64,000 nucleotides of DNA, from NCBI GenBank assembly GCA_964549445.1, contig CAZJVS010000018.1, forward strand, positions 1 through 64,000. Direction: 5' to 3'. This DNA comes from SpSt-539 sp964549445 (lineage in GTDB: Bacteria > Planctomycetota > Phycisphaerae > UBA1845 > UTPLA1). Under the pieces are notes generated by a model. It did no database searches. It was given only the letters and a program-made list of their open reading frames with translations, and had not been told where the DNA came from. This document shows positions 45,192 through 55,780 of the stretch, in pieces (positions within the stretch are counted from its first letter, which is position 1; each line of letters opens with the position of its first letter). Made by a program: the position numbers and the translations under genes.

Positions 45192-46346
45192 CTACGCCTC
45201 GGATGAGTGGGTATCGCGATTGGCGGCCGCCACCTCGCGGAATCGCTCCGCGACGGCGGCGAACGCTTCGACGACCCGCGGGTCGAAGTGCGTTCCGGCG
45301 TCGGCGACGATGCGGGCCACCGCCTCCTCGTGGCGCATGGGCGGCTTGTAGATTCTCTCGCTGGTCAGCGCGTCGTAGACATCGGCGAGTGCGACGACGC
45401 GGGCCGCAAGCGGGATCGTCTCGCCCCGCAGGCCGTACGGATAGCCGCTCCCATCCCACTTCTCGTGATGACACAGGGCGATCTCCGTTGCGATGTTCAG
45501 ATAAGGGTTCTCGCCCCAGCGGCCCTTGATGGCGATCAACGCATCTCCGCCGATGCACGGGTGTTTCTGGATCGTCTGCCGCTCCTCGTCCGTCAGTCGG
45601 CCGGGTTTTCGCAAGACGGCATCGGGCGTCCCGACCTTGCCGATGTCGTGCAGCACCGCCGTCCGCGTCACGGTCTGGACCCACGCCTCGCTGACCTCCG
45701 GTACTCCGCGCGCAAGCAACTCGCGACCCACGATCTCCACGTAGCCGCAGATGCGTTCCAGGTGCATCCCAGTCTCGTTGTCGCGCGACTCGGCCAGCTT
45801 CGCCAGCCCGAAGATCAGCGCGTCGCGGCCGTTCACCAGCTCGGCGCTGCGCTCAGCCACTTTCTTCTCCAGGTCGCGATTGAGTTCGGCCAGTCGCGCA
45901 AACGCCTCGTCGCGCTGCAGCAGGGTGCGATAGCCGCGCGAGTGATAGCGAACCCGGGCGACCAGCTCCACCGCGTCCGGAAGCTTGACCAGATAGTCGT
46001 CCGCCCCGCGCGCAAAGGCCTCGGCCTTGGTCGTGGCTTCTTCCTTCGCGCTGAGCACGATCAGCGGCGTCCGGCTGGTCTCGGGGGTCTGGCGGTACGC
46101 GGCAATCAAGTCGAGCCCGTCCACGTCGGGCATGACAAGATCCTGCAGGATCACCGTCGGTTTGAGTTTCACCGCCTCGGCCACGGCCCGCGCCCCGTCG
46201 GCGCAGAAGTGATACGTCATGTCCGCGAGCGGCGTGAGCATCCGCCGCACGGCTTCGCCGATGATCGGCTGGTCATCCACCAGCAGTACAACGGACGTGT
46301 CGGCGGCGGCTGGCGCTGCAGGTTGAGTCGGGATTATCGGGGCCAT
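45192..46346 (-). CDS. Response regulator with HD-GYP domain
   Basis: The 384-residue protein has a WspR-like receiver (about 15-140, with LQDLVMPDVDGLDL), a coiled linker (about 145-175), and an HD-GYP domain (about 175-370) with HDIGK, KHPCIGGDAL, HHEKWDGSGYPYGL and ADVYDALTS. HD-GYP enzymes hydrolyse c-di-GMP to GMP. Here the receiver would let the CheA kinase control c-di-GMP breakdown, the opposite of the WspR diguanylate cyclase. The gene is 49 bases upstream of the REC-PP2C gene and shares its receiver type, so the two receivers probably arose by duplication. Confidence 0.95.
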   Translation of the reverse strand: MAPIIPTQPAAPAAADTSVVLLVDDQPIIGEAVRRMLTPLADMTYHFCADGARAVAEAVKLKPTVILQDLVMPDVDGLDLIAAYRQTPETSRTPLIVLSAKEEATTKAEAFARGADDYLVKLPDAVELVARVRYHSRGYRTLLQRDEAFARLAELNRDLEKKVAERSAELVNGRDALIFGLAKLAESRDNETGMHLERICGYVEIVGRELLARGVPEVSEAWVQTVTRTAVLHDIGKVGTPDAVLRKPGRLTDEERQTIQKHPCIGGDALIAIKGRWGENPYLNIATEIALCHHEKWDGSGYPYGLRGETIPLAARVVALADVYDALTSERIYKPPMRHEEAVARIVADAGTHFDPRVVEAFAAVAERFREVAAANRDTHSSEA

Positions 46347-46457
46347 GTCTTACCGGCGCGGCGGCTCAGACATGTCATCGGCTGCCGCGGGCACCCGGGT
46401 AACATCCGGCCCGCGCGTCGGCTGTAGCCGTCAGACTTGGGGGTTTTACTGAGGCCT

Positions 46458-47810
46458 TCAGCGGGGAATGTCAGGGGCTTCGTTGTCGCCGGTGGCCTGT
46501 TCGTGCGGCGCGCCGTCGCCCGCTGTGGGATGTGCCGAAAGCGGACACCCCACAAAATCGACTCGCGTGCCGGGGGTGGAGCTGGGGCATTCATCCCGGC
46601 AATCGTCGACGCCGTCCCCGTCACCATCGCGCTGGCTGCACGAACATCCGCTGGCATCCGGCGGCTCGGGCCACGGAGTATGAGCGCACGCATCGGCACA
46701 GTTGTTAACGCCGTCGCCGTCCGAATCCCACTGGCTGCATGAACAACCGCGCCAATCGGGCGTCTCTGGCCACGGCGTGCCATCGCACCAGTCAGTGCAA
46801 TTGTCGACTCCGTCGTTGTCGTCATCCTGTTGCACGCAGGCGCAGCCGTTGGCGTCGACCGCTGAACGCGGCGGCGTGTCAGGGCAGCGGTCCCGGCAAT
46901 CCGGCACTCGGTCCATGTCCAGATCGCTCGCCGGAAAATCGGCGAAACGCCAAACGGGGCCGGTGTCTTCGGCGATGAACAGATCGCAGTTCATCGGGTT
47001 GAGCGCGATGCCCTCCTGTTCCTCTCCGGGCAGCTGCCATTCATTGACGAGGTCACCATTGGGCCGAATCGCGCGAAGCAGGTCGGCGTAGTCGTATACC
47101 AGGTAAAGCAGGTTGCTCCCCGCGTCGTACGACATCGCCGCCAGATCCGTCCTCCCCGGGACGGGCGTCCACGCGGCAAGCTGCGTCACGTGCGTCGACG
47201 TTGAATCAATGGACAGGTCGAACTCGTGAATGCTCCCGTCGAACTGCACGCCCACCAGAAATCGGCCCGGCGCACCGGACTCCGAGTCCGGGATGTACGT
47301 CAGCGCCTCGATGCCCTGGTTCGACGGAGTCTGAATCCACGGACTGAGGTCGAATGTCCGAGTGACGATGCCTCGTTCAAAATCAAACTCGTGAATCCGG
47401 TATGGGACTTCGACCGCCAAATAGATCAGGTCTTTCTCCGGCCGGGCTACACACAGCCCCTCCAGATCGCCGCCAACAAACCAGCTCCGGACGATTGCAC
47501 CGTCGGCGGTCATGCGAAACAGCCACCCATTGTCGCTGACTAGAAAAAGTTCATTCAGGCGCGGGTGCCAAACGATGTCGCTCGGTTCGGCGTTGGCCGG
47601 AAGATTCATTCCGATGGGCGTGCCAGGCAGCGTGCCGGGAAACGGCGAGGCGCCCGAAGCGGGCACCGTCGCAATGACCACGACAAGCGTCGGAAGAATT
47701 CGAGCAGCAAGCCCATGTGCCCGGCGACTCAGTCGAAGTGTGTTTGAAGGCGACAAGCTCGGCTCCGGCAGGGACGCCGGCCGGATCGGTGCACGGCCCC
47801 GTCCGAACAA
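46458..47810 (-). CDS. Secreted beta-propeller protein with TSP type-3-like repeats
   Basis: The protein has up to 450 residues. A signal peptide (about residues 28-54) is followed by repeated WHPRLNELFLVSDNGWLF-type and GIEALTYIP-type segments, typical of SdiA-regulated or NHL-like propellers with WD-like blades (about 60-320). The C-terminal 120 residues contain about four Asp/Cys repeats (DNDGVDNCTDWCDGTPW-type), related to TSP type-3 calcium loops. The start is uncertain: TTG 47810 gives the full frame, and TTG 47756 with GGAG upstream is equally likely. It is divergent from the CotH giants and convergent with nothing nearby. Confidence 0.75.
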   Translation of the reverse strand: MFGRGRAPIRPASLPEPSLSPSNTLRLSRRAHGLAARILPTLVVVIATVPASGASPFPGTLPGTPIGMNLPANAEPSDIVWHPRLNELFLVSDNGWLFRMTADGAIVRSWFVGGDLEGLCVARPEKDLIYLAVEVPYRIHEFDFERGIVTRTFDLSPWIQTPSNQGIEALTYIPDSESGAPGRFLVGVQFDGSIHEFDLSIDSTSTHVTQLAAWTPVPGRTDLAAMSYDAGSNLLYLVYDYADLLRAIRPNGDLVNEWQLPGEEQEGIALNPMNCDLFIAEDTGPVWRFADFPASDLDMDRVPDCRDRCPDTPPRSAVDANGCACVQQDDDNDGVDNCTDWCDGTPWPETPDWRGCSCSQWDSDGDGVNNCADACAHTPWPEPPDASGCSCSQRDGDGDGVDDCRDECPSSTPGTRVDFVGCPLSAHPTAGDGAPHEQATGDNEAPDIPR

Positions 47811-48516
47811 TTTCGAACGCGCAGTCTGGTTCAGGCAGCGTCTGGCGGAAGTCCCCGTCGACCCGGGTGATTCCCAGGCGATGGCGTTCCTTCCCTCTCC
47901 GATTCACGGCCCGTTGATTCGTTCACAAGATAAGCTGTCACAAACGCTTGCAACAACCTATCGACCCGATAACTAATACCGATCTAAGCCAGAAGCTTAA
48001 CAAATCCCCCACCCAAACTCAACAAACCATTAGCAACCGCCCCCGGAATCCCTACGGAAATCGGCATTTGGCCGACGAATTTGCGGATTTTTGCGCTGTC
48101 CTCCGGCCATCAAGCGTTCGTCTACAGGATTGTAAGGGTTCGCCGCGATTTCCAACGGCGCGACGTCTGAATTTTGGAGTGCATCGTTCAGTTGCGAAGC
48201 ATGATTCGATTTCGCGCGCAATCGAGCGCTTGGTTGACCGCAAGTAAGGGATTCCCCTCGGCGACTCCTCGGTGCGGTCTATAAATGTAATGGCTGAGCC
48301 TCTCTTGCGCGGAAAGTGGTATCATCAGGTTGGCACTCGACCAGTTCGAAATCTCGATCTCGACTCGTCGGAATACCGGCCGGATGGGTACGGAGGGCGA
48401 CCGAACTTCCTCGCACTGACTGGCGGCGCAGCGACGGAATCGATCTTCCGGCTCGGCTGTACCGTCGGCACTCATTGATTTTGAAGCTGGTGTTTCACCC
48501 CAGGCAGGGCAGCCCC
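47811..48516. other. Intergenic region, no gene supported
   Basis: The stretch at about 47930-48060 is AT-richer than its surroundings. TATAAA at 48280-48285 could be a -10 box for the 48517 gene, but no good -35 box is seen. No convincing ORF, RNA gene or terminator was found. Confidence 0.5.
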
Positions 48517-51500
48517 ATGCATGGCGCGTCTCGCATCGTCCCACTCCTCGTCGTTCTGGCGCTCACGAGCCGACTCGCAGCCCAGCCCGTCGTCATTAAT
48601 GAAATTCACTACAACCCCGCCGGTTCCGGCGACCTGGAAGAGTTCATCGAACTCCACAACCCCGGCGCGGCCGCGGTGAATGTCTCGGGCTGGCAGATAA
48701 CCGACGGCATCGTCTACACAATCCCCAATTCGACCTCGATTCCCGCAGGCGGCTACCTGGTCCTCGCGAAGGATACCGCGGCCCTGCAAGCCGCAACCGG
48801 CTTCGCCGGGGCCCTGCAATGGACAAGCGGCTCGCTCGACAATGCCGGCGAACGCGTCGCCCTCTCAAACGCCGCTAGCGTCCTGATCGACGAAGTAGTC
48901 TACGACGACGCCGGCCCCTGGACGTCTGTGCCGGACGGCAACGGACCGTCGCTCGAGTTGATCAGCCCCAACCTCGACAACAACGCCGCCGCATCGTGGG
49001 CGGCGTCGATTGGCAACAACGGCACGCCTGGCGCACAGAACAGCGTCTTCGTCGACACGCCGGTCCTCGCCGCCCGAACCCCCGCACCGCAATCTGCCGT
49101 GCCGACCCTGACGTCGATCTCGGCCACATTTGACCGCGTCGTCACCGGCGTGACGGCCGCGTCCCTGACGGTCAACGGCTCAGCGGCGACGTCAGTGAGT
49201 GGGAGCGATGCCGGTCCCTACGTCTTCAGCGGCTTCGCAGCGCCGACCCCCGGATCAGCGTCGATTGTTTTCTCCGGTGCCGGAATTCACGACTTACAGA
49301 ACGCGCCCTTCGGCGGGGCCACCTGGACCTGCTCGGTCGGCCAGTTCATCGTCATAAACGAACTCAACTATCACCCCCACGACACCCTCCACCCGGCCCA
49401 GGAGACGGAGTTCATCGAGTTGGTCAATCACGGCCCAGCCGCCGTCAACATGGCGAACTGGACGATCTCGAACGGCGTCGTGTTCACCTTCCCCGGCGGC
49501 ACGACCCTGGACCCGGGTGCATTCCTCGTCATTGCCGTTAACGCCGCCGGGCTGCAGGCGGCCACCGGCTACTCGGGCGCTCTCCAGTGGACCTCCGGCA
49601 ATCTCAGCAACAGCGGCGAGAGCGTCGCCATCTCCGACAACTTCGGCAACGTGATCGATACGGTGACCTACAGCGATTCCGGCGCATGGCCTTCCTCGCC
49701 CGATGGCGGCGGCCCGACGCTCGAGTTGATCAACCCCGGTTTGCCCAACCAGTTCGCCAGTGCGTGGCGACCGTCGAGCGCAACCGACGGTACGCCCGGC
49801 GCCCAGAACAGCGTCTACAACCCCTCGACCGCGCCGCTGATCCTCTCGCCGATGCACACCCCGTCGATACCGGCCCCCAGCGTGCCGGTCATCGTGACCG
49901 CAACCGTGCTCGACGACGGCCTATCTCCGCCGACGGTCTCGCTGCACTATCGCCAGGACTTTGCGGCTCCGGTGTCGTACACAACGATTCCAATGCTCGA
50001 CGACGGCACACACGACGACGGCGCTGCGGGCGACGGGCTGTTCGGTGCGAGCATGCCCGGCCTGGCCAACGGCGAACAGTACGACTTCTACATCACCGCA
50101 GACGACGGCGTCGGCGTTTCGACATATCCAACCGCTCATCCCAGTGCGCTGCCGACGTGCAGCCCCACCGGCTGCCTCGAAGACCCGTCGTGTACGCCGT
50201 GCCAGACCCTGCTCTGCAAATTCTCAGACGAGACGCTGCCGACCGACTTCCCCGTCTATCACATCGTCGTTGCGAGAGCCACCAAGGCCACCCAGGAGGC
50301 GCTCGTCTGCTATACCGGTCTCGTCGCGGATGACCCTTGTAAGACGGAGTTCGACGCGACCTTCGTCGATAACGTCAACAAGGTCTACTACAACGTCACC
50401 GAGCGCTATCGCGGCCAGAGCAGCATCGTCCTTCAGCCGCGCTCCTATCGGGTCGACTTTCCGTCTAACAACAAACTGCAGACGCCGCTCGGCTTCCCCG
50501 TGCGGAAACTCACCCTTAACGGCAACGCCCCCGTTCGGCAGAAAATCGGCTTCGACCTGTTCGGTGCCTCCGGCCTTCCGACTTCGCGCTGCGTCTTCGC
50601 GCGGGTGCGCTACACCGGCGTTAACTACGACACGACCTTCATCGGCAACAACGGCTTCACCGGCCTCTACGCCGCCATCGAGACCGTCGACAACGACTTC
50701 CTCGATTCGCAGGATGGCGACGTCGTCCCCGACCGCGGCCTGACCTCCGACGGCAATCTCTATCGCGGCGAGAACACCGGCAACCTCGACTGGCGCGGCA
50801 CCGACCCCGCGCCCTACCGCGTCAACGAATGGGGCCACAGCGGCTACTCAAAGGAAAACCACGAAGAAGCCGACGACTTCACCGACTTAATCAACCTCTG
50901 CAATGTCATGAACAACACCCCGCCCGCCGAATATGCCGCCGCCATGGCCGCCGTCGTTGACGAGGACGAGTGGTGCAAGTACTTCGCGATCCACAACATC
51001 GTCGCCAACCGCGAAGGCGGCATCTACCGCGACACCGGCGACGATTACTTCCTCTTTTTCAATCCGCCCGGACACCCCGACGGCTACAACGCCAAGATGA
51101 TCACCTGGGACACCGATTCCATCCTCCGCGACGGAAACGAAACCATTTGGCGCACCGGAAACGTCAATAACACGATCGCCTCCGTCCGCAATTTCCTCCG
51201 CCACAACGCCTTTGCGCCGATCTTCGTCAAAGCCATCCGCGACCTGCTCGACAACGAGCTTTCGCCCGCGAACTTCAACGCCCGAATGGACGCCATGTCC
51301 GATGCGGCCTTCTTCACGTCGGGCGGCAGCACCCTCGTGCCGATTACCCGCCAGCAGTTCAAGGATTGGTACGCCGGCCGCGTCGCCTTCATCAACAACG
51401 AAATCATCTCCCAGCTAACGGTCAACGGTGTGCCCGCCAGCCCGTACGTCGCCGCGAGCCCGATCCTCAACCTCAGCGGCACGCTCAACCAGGCCGGTAC

Positions 51501-54500
51501 CCACGCCGTCACGGTCAACGATGTACCCGCGACCTTCAGCGTCTACGCCGGTACCTGGAGCAGCCCGTTCACCCTGCAGCGCGGCCTGAACACCATCACG
51601 GTCCGCTCCCTCGATCGCAACGGCGACGAAATGCAGGTCATCACCCATCATGTGTATTACCAGCCCGCGCCGCTGCAGCTCATGGTGACCGCGCCAAAGC
51701 GCATGGTCGATAGCAAGACGATCACGCTCAAAGCCGAAATTCTCGATATCGACGGCCGAATCGACTGGCGTTCCTGCTCCCAACTCGGCACCGTCACGGC
51801 CCAGACCCTCCCCGACGCCAGCCCGGTTCCCATCACCACAACCGTCTTTGAGACCATGTCGGGAGGCGCCGGAGGCGGCGTCCAGCCCGCTAACTCCATC
51901 CGCTTCTACAACGGCGTCGGCAGCGTTTCGCTGGCGCTCGACGCCGGGGCCGGCTTCTCGCCCGGAAACATCCGCATCACCGTGACAGCCGGATCGCTGT
52001 CCGGCTTCGCCGATGTGACGGTCGTCGACGGCGAGCTGCCCGGGATCTTCCGCCCGCTCTCCGGAACGCTTACCGGTGCGGACCTCACCTGGGGCCCGGC
52101 CGACGGCGTCATTCATCTGACCGACGACGTGATCGTCGACTCAGGCAACACGCTGACAATCCATCCCGGGACGCTCGTCATGGTCGACTCCGGTTCGCCA
52201 AACGACGGCGTCGCCATCCTCGCCCAGAACGGCGGCTCGATCAGCGCCGACGCCTCAAACGCCGACCCGATCTTCTTCTTCGCGACGGCCGGCCCGGCCG
52301 CCATGTCGCTGCCGCAAACCGCTCCCAACAACGACCCCTCGTGGCGTGGCATCTATCACGAGGGGAGCGGTTCATCGGTCTATCGAAACGTGTACTTCAC
52401 CGGCGCAGGCAACGGCATCGTCGTCGGCCACCCTCGGCCGCCGATCCTCCGCGTCGCAGACGCGCACAACGTGACAATCGAGTCCTGCGTCTTGGCCGAC
52501 TGTCCCGGCATGGGCTTCGCCTCCCTGCCCGGCTCGAGCGGCAACTACGCCATCCGCGACTCGCTCTTCTCCCGCGTCGGCATCGGCGGCGAGTGGCTCG
52601 GCGCCGGCTACACCCTGGCGATCGAAGACAGTTGGTTCACCCGCATCGGCCGCGCCCCGGTCGAAAACAATGTCGACGGTGACGCGCTGCACCTCGACGG
52701 CGGCGGCAACACGATCAACGTCCGCCGCTGCGTCCTGACCGACATCGGCGACGATTTCATCGACCATAGCACCGGCGCCGAGCCGGTCATCGAAGACTCG
52801 CTGCTTTACGACGCCCGCGACAAGTGCGTCAGTCTCGACGCATCGCCGGGCGGCTCGATCACCATGACCAACTGCCTCCTCTTCAACTCCCCGGGCGGAA
52901 TCCGCTGCAACAACAAGGCGGCCATCCTCACCCACTGCACCCTCGGTCATAACAACCAGCTTCTCAACCCCAGCTGCGCCGACTCCGTCATCGATCGCTG
53001 CGTCCTCTGGCCGATCAGCCACCCCACCTGCTGCGGCAACGTCAATCACACGATCGTCGGCAGCGCCGGCGACCTCGGCTGCGGAACCGGCAACTCGTCG
53101 CAGGACCCGCTCTTCGTACAGCCCGACCCCGCCGGCTGCAACTACGACCTCGGCTTCGGCTCCCCGGCCGCGACGGGCGGCCCGTCCTCCGATCGAATCG
53201 GCTGGCTCGGCTTCACCAGTGTGCGGCGCGGCGCGCGATTGACCGGCCAGCTTGCGGCGGCCGGCGCGGTCCCCGATAGCACGATCAGCTTCGACGCCTT
53301 CGTTCAGGATGCCCGCAACCTTCGCGGCTATCAGACAGTCATCGCCATTACCCGCACTTCCGGCGCCGGCTCGCTCACCGTTGACTGCCCCGGTTCCGTC
53401 AGCGTCAACGAAGGCCGCAGCGACTACGTCTTCTTCGGGCTCGGCGGAACGTCGCCGTCCACCAACTGTGCTGCCAAGAGCGCCGCTTCGTCGCTATCCG
53501 CCGGTGCGGTCGACGTCGGCTCGACGCCCAAATACCTCGCGACGTACAACCTGCATGTCTCCAGCGACGCCACCGAAGGCGCGACCTTCGAAGTCCGCGT
53601 TCTCTCCTACAACACCTCGACGCTCACCCATGTCGGCGGCGGACCAATCGCCTTCGACACCGGTTCGCCCGCCGTGCTGACGATCGGCCTTTGCCCGACG
53701 GTCGACGCCGGCGCAAACCAGACGATTTGCGCGTCCGATGACGCCATCGTCCTCGGCTCGGCAACCCACACAAGCGGAACCACCTGGTCCACCGCCGGCG
53801 ACGGCGACTTCGTCGACGTCGCCCAACTCGGCACGACCTACACGCCCGGCGCAGCCGACATCGCCGCCGGCAGCGTCGTCCTGACGCTCACCGCGGCTCC
53901 GAACTCGCCCTGCACGACTCCGCTCGGCGACACGCTCACCCTCACGATCCAGCGCCTGCCCATCGCCGCCGCCGGAGCCGATCAGACCATCTGTTCCGGC
54001 AGCTCCGCGCTCCTGGCCGGCGCAACCTCGCACAGTCCGTCGCGACTCTGGTCGAGCGCGGGAGACGGCTCGTTCGACGACGCCACGTTGCTTGCGCCGA
54101 CCTACACGCCCGGTCCGAATGATCTGCTCGCCGGCAGCGTCGAGCTGACTCTGACGGCCGATCCGACCTCCCCGTGCGTAACCACGCACTCCGACACGAT
54201 GACGCTCACCTTCGCAAGCGGCCCGACCGCCGACGCGGGCGAACCGCAGACCATCTGCGTCGGCTCGACCGCGTCACTCACCGGTAGCTCCACGCTGAGC
54301 AACTCGCGACTCTGGACAACCGGCGGCGACGGCTCGTTCGACGACGCGACATCCCTCACCCCAGTCTATTCGCCGGGCCCGACCGACTACACCAACGGCA
54401 GTGTTCTGTTGACGCTCACGGCGGACGCCATCGCCCCCTGCTCAACGCCCGCACCCGACACCGTCCTGCTGACCTTCGATCCGCAGCCCATCGCCGACGC

Positions 54501-55734
54501 CGGCGACGATCAGGCCATCTGCGCGACCGGAACGGCCACGCTCGCAGGCCTCACCACTCACAGCCCATCGCTGCTCTGGTCCACCGCCGGCGACGGCGGC
54601 TTCGACGACACGTCCGCGCCCGGCGCGATCTACACGCCCGGCTCGGCCGACATCGCCGCCGGCAGCGTTGCGCTCACGCTCACCGCCAATCCGAACGCCC
54701 CCTGCACCCAACCGAGCACCGATGAAGTCATCATCACGATCCAGCCGACCCCGATCGCCGACGCCGGCATTGACCGCACGATCTGCACCGGCAGCACCGT
54801 CACCCTGTCGGGAACGCGCGAATTCTCATCCGCCAGTCTCTGGACGACCGCCGGCGACGGCACGTTCGACGACGCCAGTCTCCTCGGCGCGGTCTATTCG
54901 CCCGGCGTCAACGATTCAGCCCTCGGAAGCGTCGAGCTGACGCTCACCGCCGACGCCGCGAGTCCATGCACGATTGCCTCGCAGGATACGATGACCATCA
55001 CCATCCAGCCCGGCGCGGGGCCGACCGTCGCAGCCGGTACCGATCTGCTCATTTGCCCCGGCGACCCGGCCAACCTCGTCGGAACGGCGAGCAACAGCAC
55101 CGGCACGCACTGGACCAGCGGCGGCGACGGCGGGTTCTTCGACGCCAACGCGCTCGAGACGACCTACACGCCCGGCCCGAACGACCTCATCGCGGGAACG
55201 ATCACGCTGACGCTCACGGCCGACCCGGTCGCGCCCTGCACGGTCGCCTCCTCCGACACGCTCGTCGTAACCATTCAACCTCTGCCAATCAGCGACGCCG
55301 GCGCCGATCAAGCCCTCTGCAACGGCAGCCCGGTCCTCGTCGCCGGCGCGTCGCAGCATGCGTCGGGCTGCACGTGGACGTCCGAAGGCGACGGCAGCTT
55401 CGAGACGCCCGGCGATCTCTCGACCCGCTACAACCCCGGCCCCGCCGACCTGACAGCCGGCAGCGTCGTCCTCAAGCTTACGTGCAACGCCGAGTCGCCG
55501 TGCACCTCGACCGCTAACGACACCGTGTCGATCACGTGGACGCCCGGCTCGGCGAACGGCGACATGAACACCGACGGTTTTACCAACGGCGACGACGTCC
55601 AGCGCTTTGTCGATGCCGTACTGCGCGAATCATTCGACGCCGCGGACGTCTGCCCCGGCGACTTTACGTTGAACGGCTTTGTCACGGTCGATGACGTGCC
55701 AGGCATGGTCAATCGACTGCTCGGCATACCATAG
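48517..55734 (+). CDS. Giant secreted LTD-CotH-beta-helix-dockerin protein
   Basis: The 2,405-residue protein has a signal peptide (cleavage near SRLAAQP), two LTD domains (about 26-150 and 277-410), a CotH-like kinase domain (about 575-960, with YNAKMITWDTDS matching the WD.D metal motif), a right-handed beta-helix (about 1190-1515), seven Ig-like repeats of about 88 residues (about 1727-2345), and a dockerin type I domain (about 2346-2405, GDMNTDGFTNGDDVQ). CotH proteins are secreted atypical kinases, and the dockerin suggests attachment to a cohesin partner. ATG 48517 precedes the signal peptide; 67 residues of upstream frame are not credible. No strong ribosome-binding site is seen. Confidence 0.9.
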   Translation: MHGASRIVPLLVVLALTSRLAAQPVVINEIHYNPAGSGDLEEFIELHNPGAAAVNVSGWQITDGIVYTIPNSTSIPAGGYLVLAKDTAALQAATGFAGALQWTSGSLDNAGERVALSNAASVLIDEVVYDDAGPWTSVPDGNGPSLELISPNLDNNAAASWAASIGNNGTPGAQNSVFVDTPVLAARTPAPQSAVPTLTSISATFDRVVTGVTAASLTVNGSAATSVSGSDAGPYVFSGFAAPTPGSASIVFSGAGIHDLQNAPFGGATWTCSVGQFIVINELNYHPHDTLHPAQETEFIELVNHGPAAVNMANWTISNGVVFTFPGGTTLDPGAFLVIAVNAAGLQAATGYSGALQWTSGNLSNSGESVAISDNFGNVIDTVTYSDSGAWPSSPDGGGPTLELINPGLPNQFASAWRPSSATDGTPGAQNSVYNPSTAPLILSPMHTPSIPAPSVPVIVTATVLDDGLSPPTVSLHYRQDFAAPVSYTTIPMLDDGTHDDGAAGDGLFGASMPGLANGEQYDFYITADDGVGVSTYPTAHPSALPTCSPTGCLEDPSCTPCQTLLCKFSDETLPTDFPVYHIVVARATKATQEALVCYTGLVADDPCKTEFDATFVDNVNKVYYNVTERYRGQSSIVLQPRSYRVDFPSNNKLQTPLGFPVRKLTLNGNAPVRQKIGFDLFGASGLPTSRCVFARVRYTGVNYDTTFIGNNGFTGLYAAIETVDNDFLDSQDGDVVPDRGLTSDGNLYRGENTGNLDWRGTDPAPYRVNEWGHSGYSKENHEEADDFTDLINLCNVMNNTPPAEYAAAMAAVVDEDEWCKYFAIHNIVANREGGIYRDTGDDYFLFFNPPGHPDGYNAKMITWDTDSILRDGNETIWRTGNVNNTIASVRNFLRHNAFAPIFVKAIRDLLDNELSPANFNARMDAMSDAAFFTSGGSTLVPITRQQFKDWYAGRVAFINNEIISQLTVNGVPASPYVAASPILNLSGTLNQAGTHAVTVNDVPATFSVYAGTWSSPFTLQRGLNTITVRSLDRNGDEMQVITHHVYYQPAPLQLMVTAPKRMVDSKTITLKAEILDIDGRIDWRSCSQLGTVTAQTLPDASPVPITTTVFETMSGGAGGGVQPANSIRFYNGVGSVSLALDAGAGFSPGNIRITVTAGSLSGFADVTVVDGELPGIFRPLSGTLTGADLTWGPADGVIHLTDDVIVDSGNTLTIHPGTLVMVDSGSPNDGVAILAQNGGSISADASNADPIFFFATAGPAAMSLPQTAPNNDPSWRGIYHEGSGSSVYRNVYFTGAGNGIVVGHPRPPILRVADAHNVTIESCVLADCPGMGFASLPGSSGNYAIRDSLFSRVGIGGEWLGAGYTLAIEDSWFTRIGRAPVENNVDGDALHLDGGGNTINVRRCVLTDIGDDFIDHSTGAEPVIEDSLLYDARDKCVSLDASPGGSITMTNCLLFNSPGGIRCNNKAAILTHCTLGHNNQLLNPSCADSVIDRCVLWPISHPTCCGNVNHTIVGSAGDLGCGTGNSSQDPLFVQPDPAGCNYDLGFGSPAATGGPSSDRIGWLGFTSVRRGARLTGQLAAAGAVPDSTISFDAFVQDARNLRGYQTVIAITRTSGAGSLTVDCPGSVSVNEGRSDYVFFGLGGTSPSTNCAAKSAASSLSAGAVDVGSTPKYLATYNLHVSSDATEGATFEVRVLSYNTSTLTHVGGGPIAFDTGSPAVLTIGLCPTVDAGANQTICASDDAIVLGSATHTSGTTWSTAGDGDFVDVAQLGTTYTPGAADIAAGSVVLTLTAAPNSPCTTPLGDTLTLTIQRLPIAAAGADQTICSGSSALLAGATSHSPSRLWSSAGDGSFDDATLLAPTYTPGPNDLLAGSVELTLTADPTSPCVTTHSDTMTLTFASGPTADAGEPQTICVGSTASLTGSSTLSNSRLWTTGGDGSFDDATSLTPVYSPGPTDYTNGSVLLTLTADAIAPCSTPAPDTVLLTFDPQPIADAGDDQAICATGTATLAGLTTHSPSLLWSTAGDGGFDDTSAPGAIYTPGSADIAAGSVALTLTANPNAPCTQPSTDEVIITIQPTPIADAGIDRTICTGSTVTLSGTREFSSASLWTTAGDGTFDDASLLGAVYSPGVNDSALGSVELTLTADAASPCTIASQDTMTITIQPGAGPTVAAGTDLLICPGDPANLVGTASNSTGTHWTSGGDGGFFDANALETTYTPGPNDLIAGTITLTLTADPVAPCTVASSDTLVVTIQPLPISDAGADQALCNGSPVLVAGASQHASGCTWTSEGDGSFETPGDLSTRYNPGPADLTAGSVVLKLTCNAESPCTSTANDTVSITWTPGSANGDMNTDGFTNGDDVQRFVDAVLRESFDAADVCPGDFTLNGFVTVDDVPGMVNRLLGIP
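53695..55550 (+). repeat. Seven tandem Ig-like repeats in the first CotH giant
   Basis: Seven imperfect repeats of about 264 bases (88 residues) have the core DAG-x-D-Q-x-I-C, W-S-T-A-G-D-G-x-F-D-D-A, YTPG, and LTLTA-x-P-x-x-PC. Each carries one Cys pair. They match repeats 1-7 of the next gene in order, and repeats 3-7 are most alike. The repeats could be a stalk that lifts the N-terminal domains off the surface. Confidence 0.9.
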
Positions 55735-55780
55735 AGCGGCGGGCGTGCCGCAGCGTCGCCCGACCGACCAGGAGCGAGGG

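Noticed and set aside
48316..48516. Upstream start of the first CotH giant at 48316
   Set aside because: The added 67 residues are Arg/Ser-rich and would bury the signal peptide that begins at 48517.
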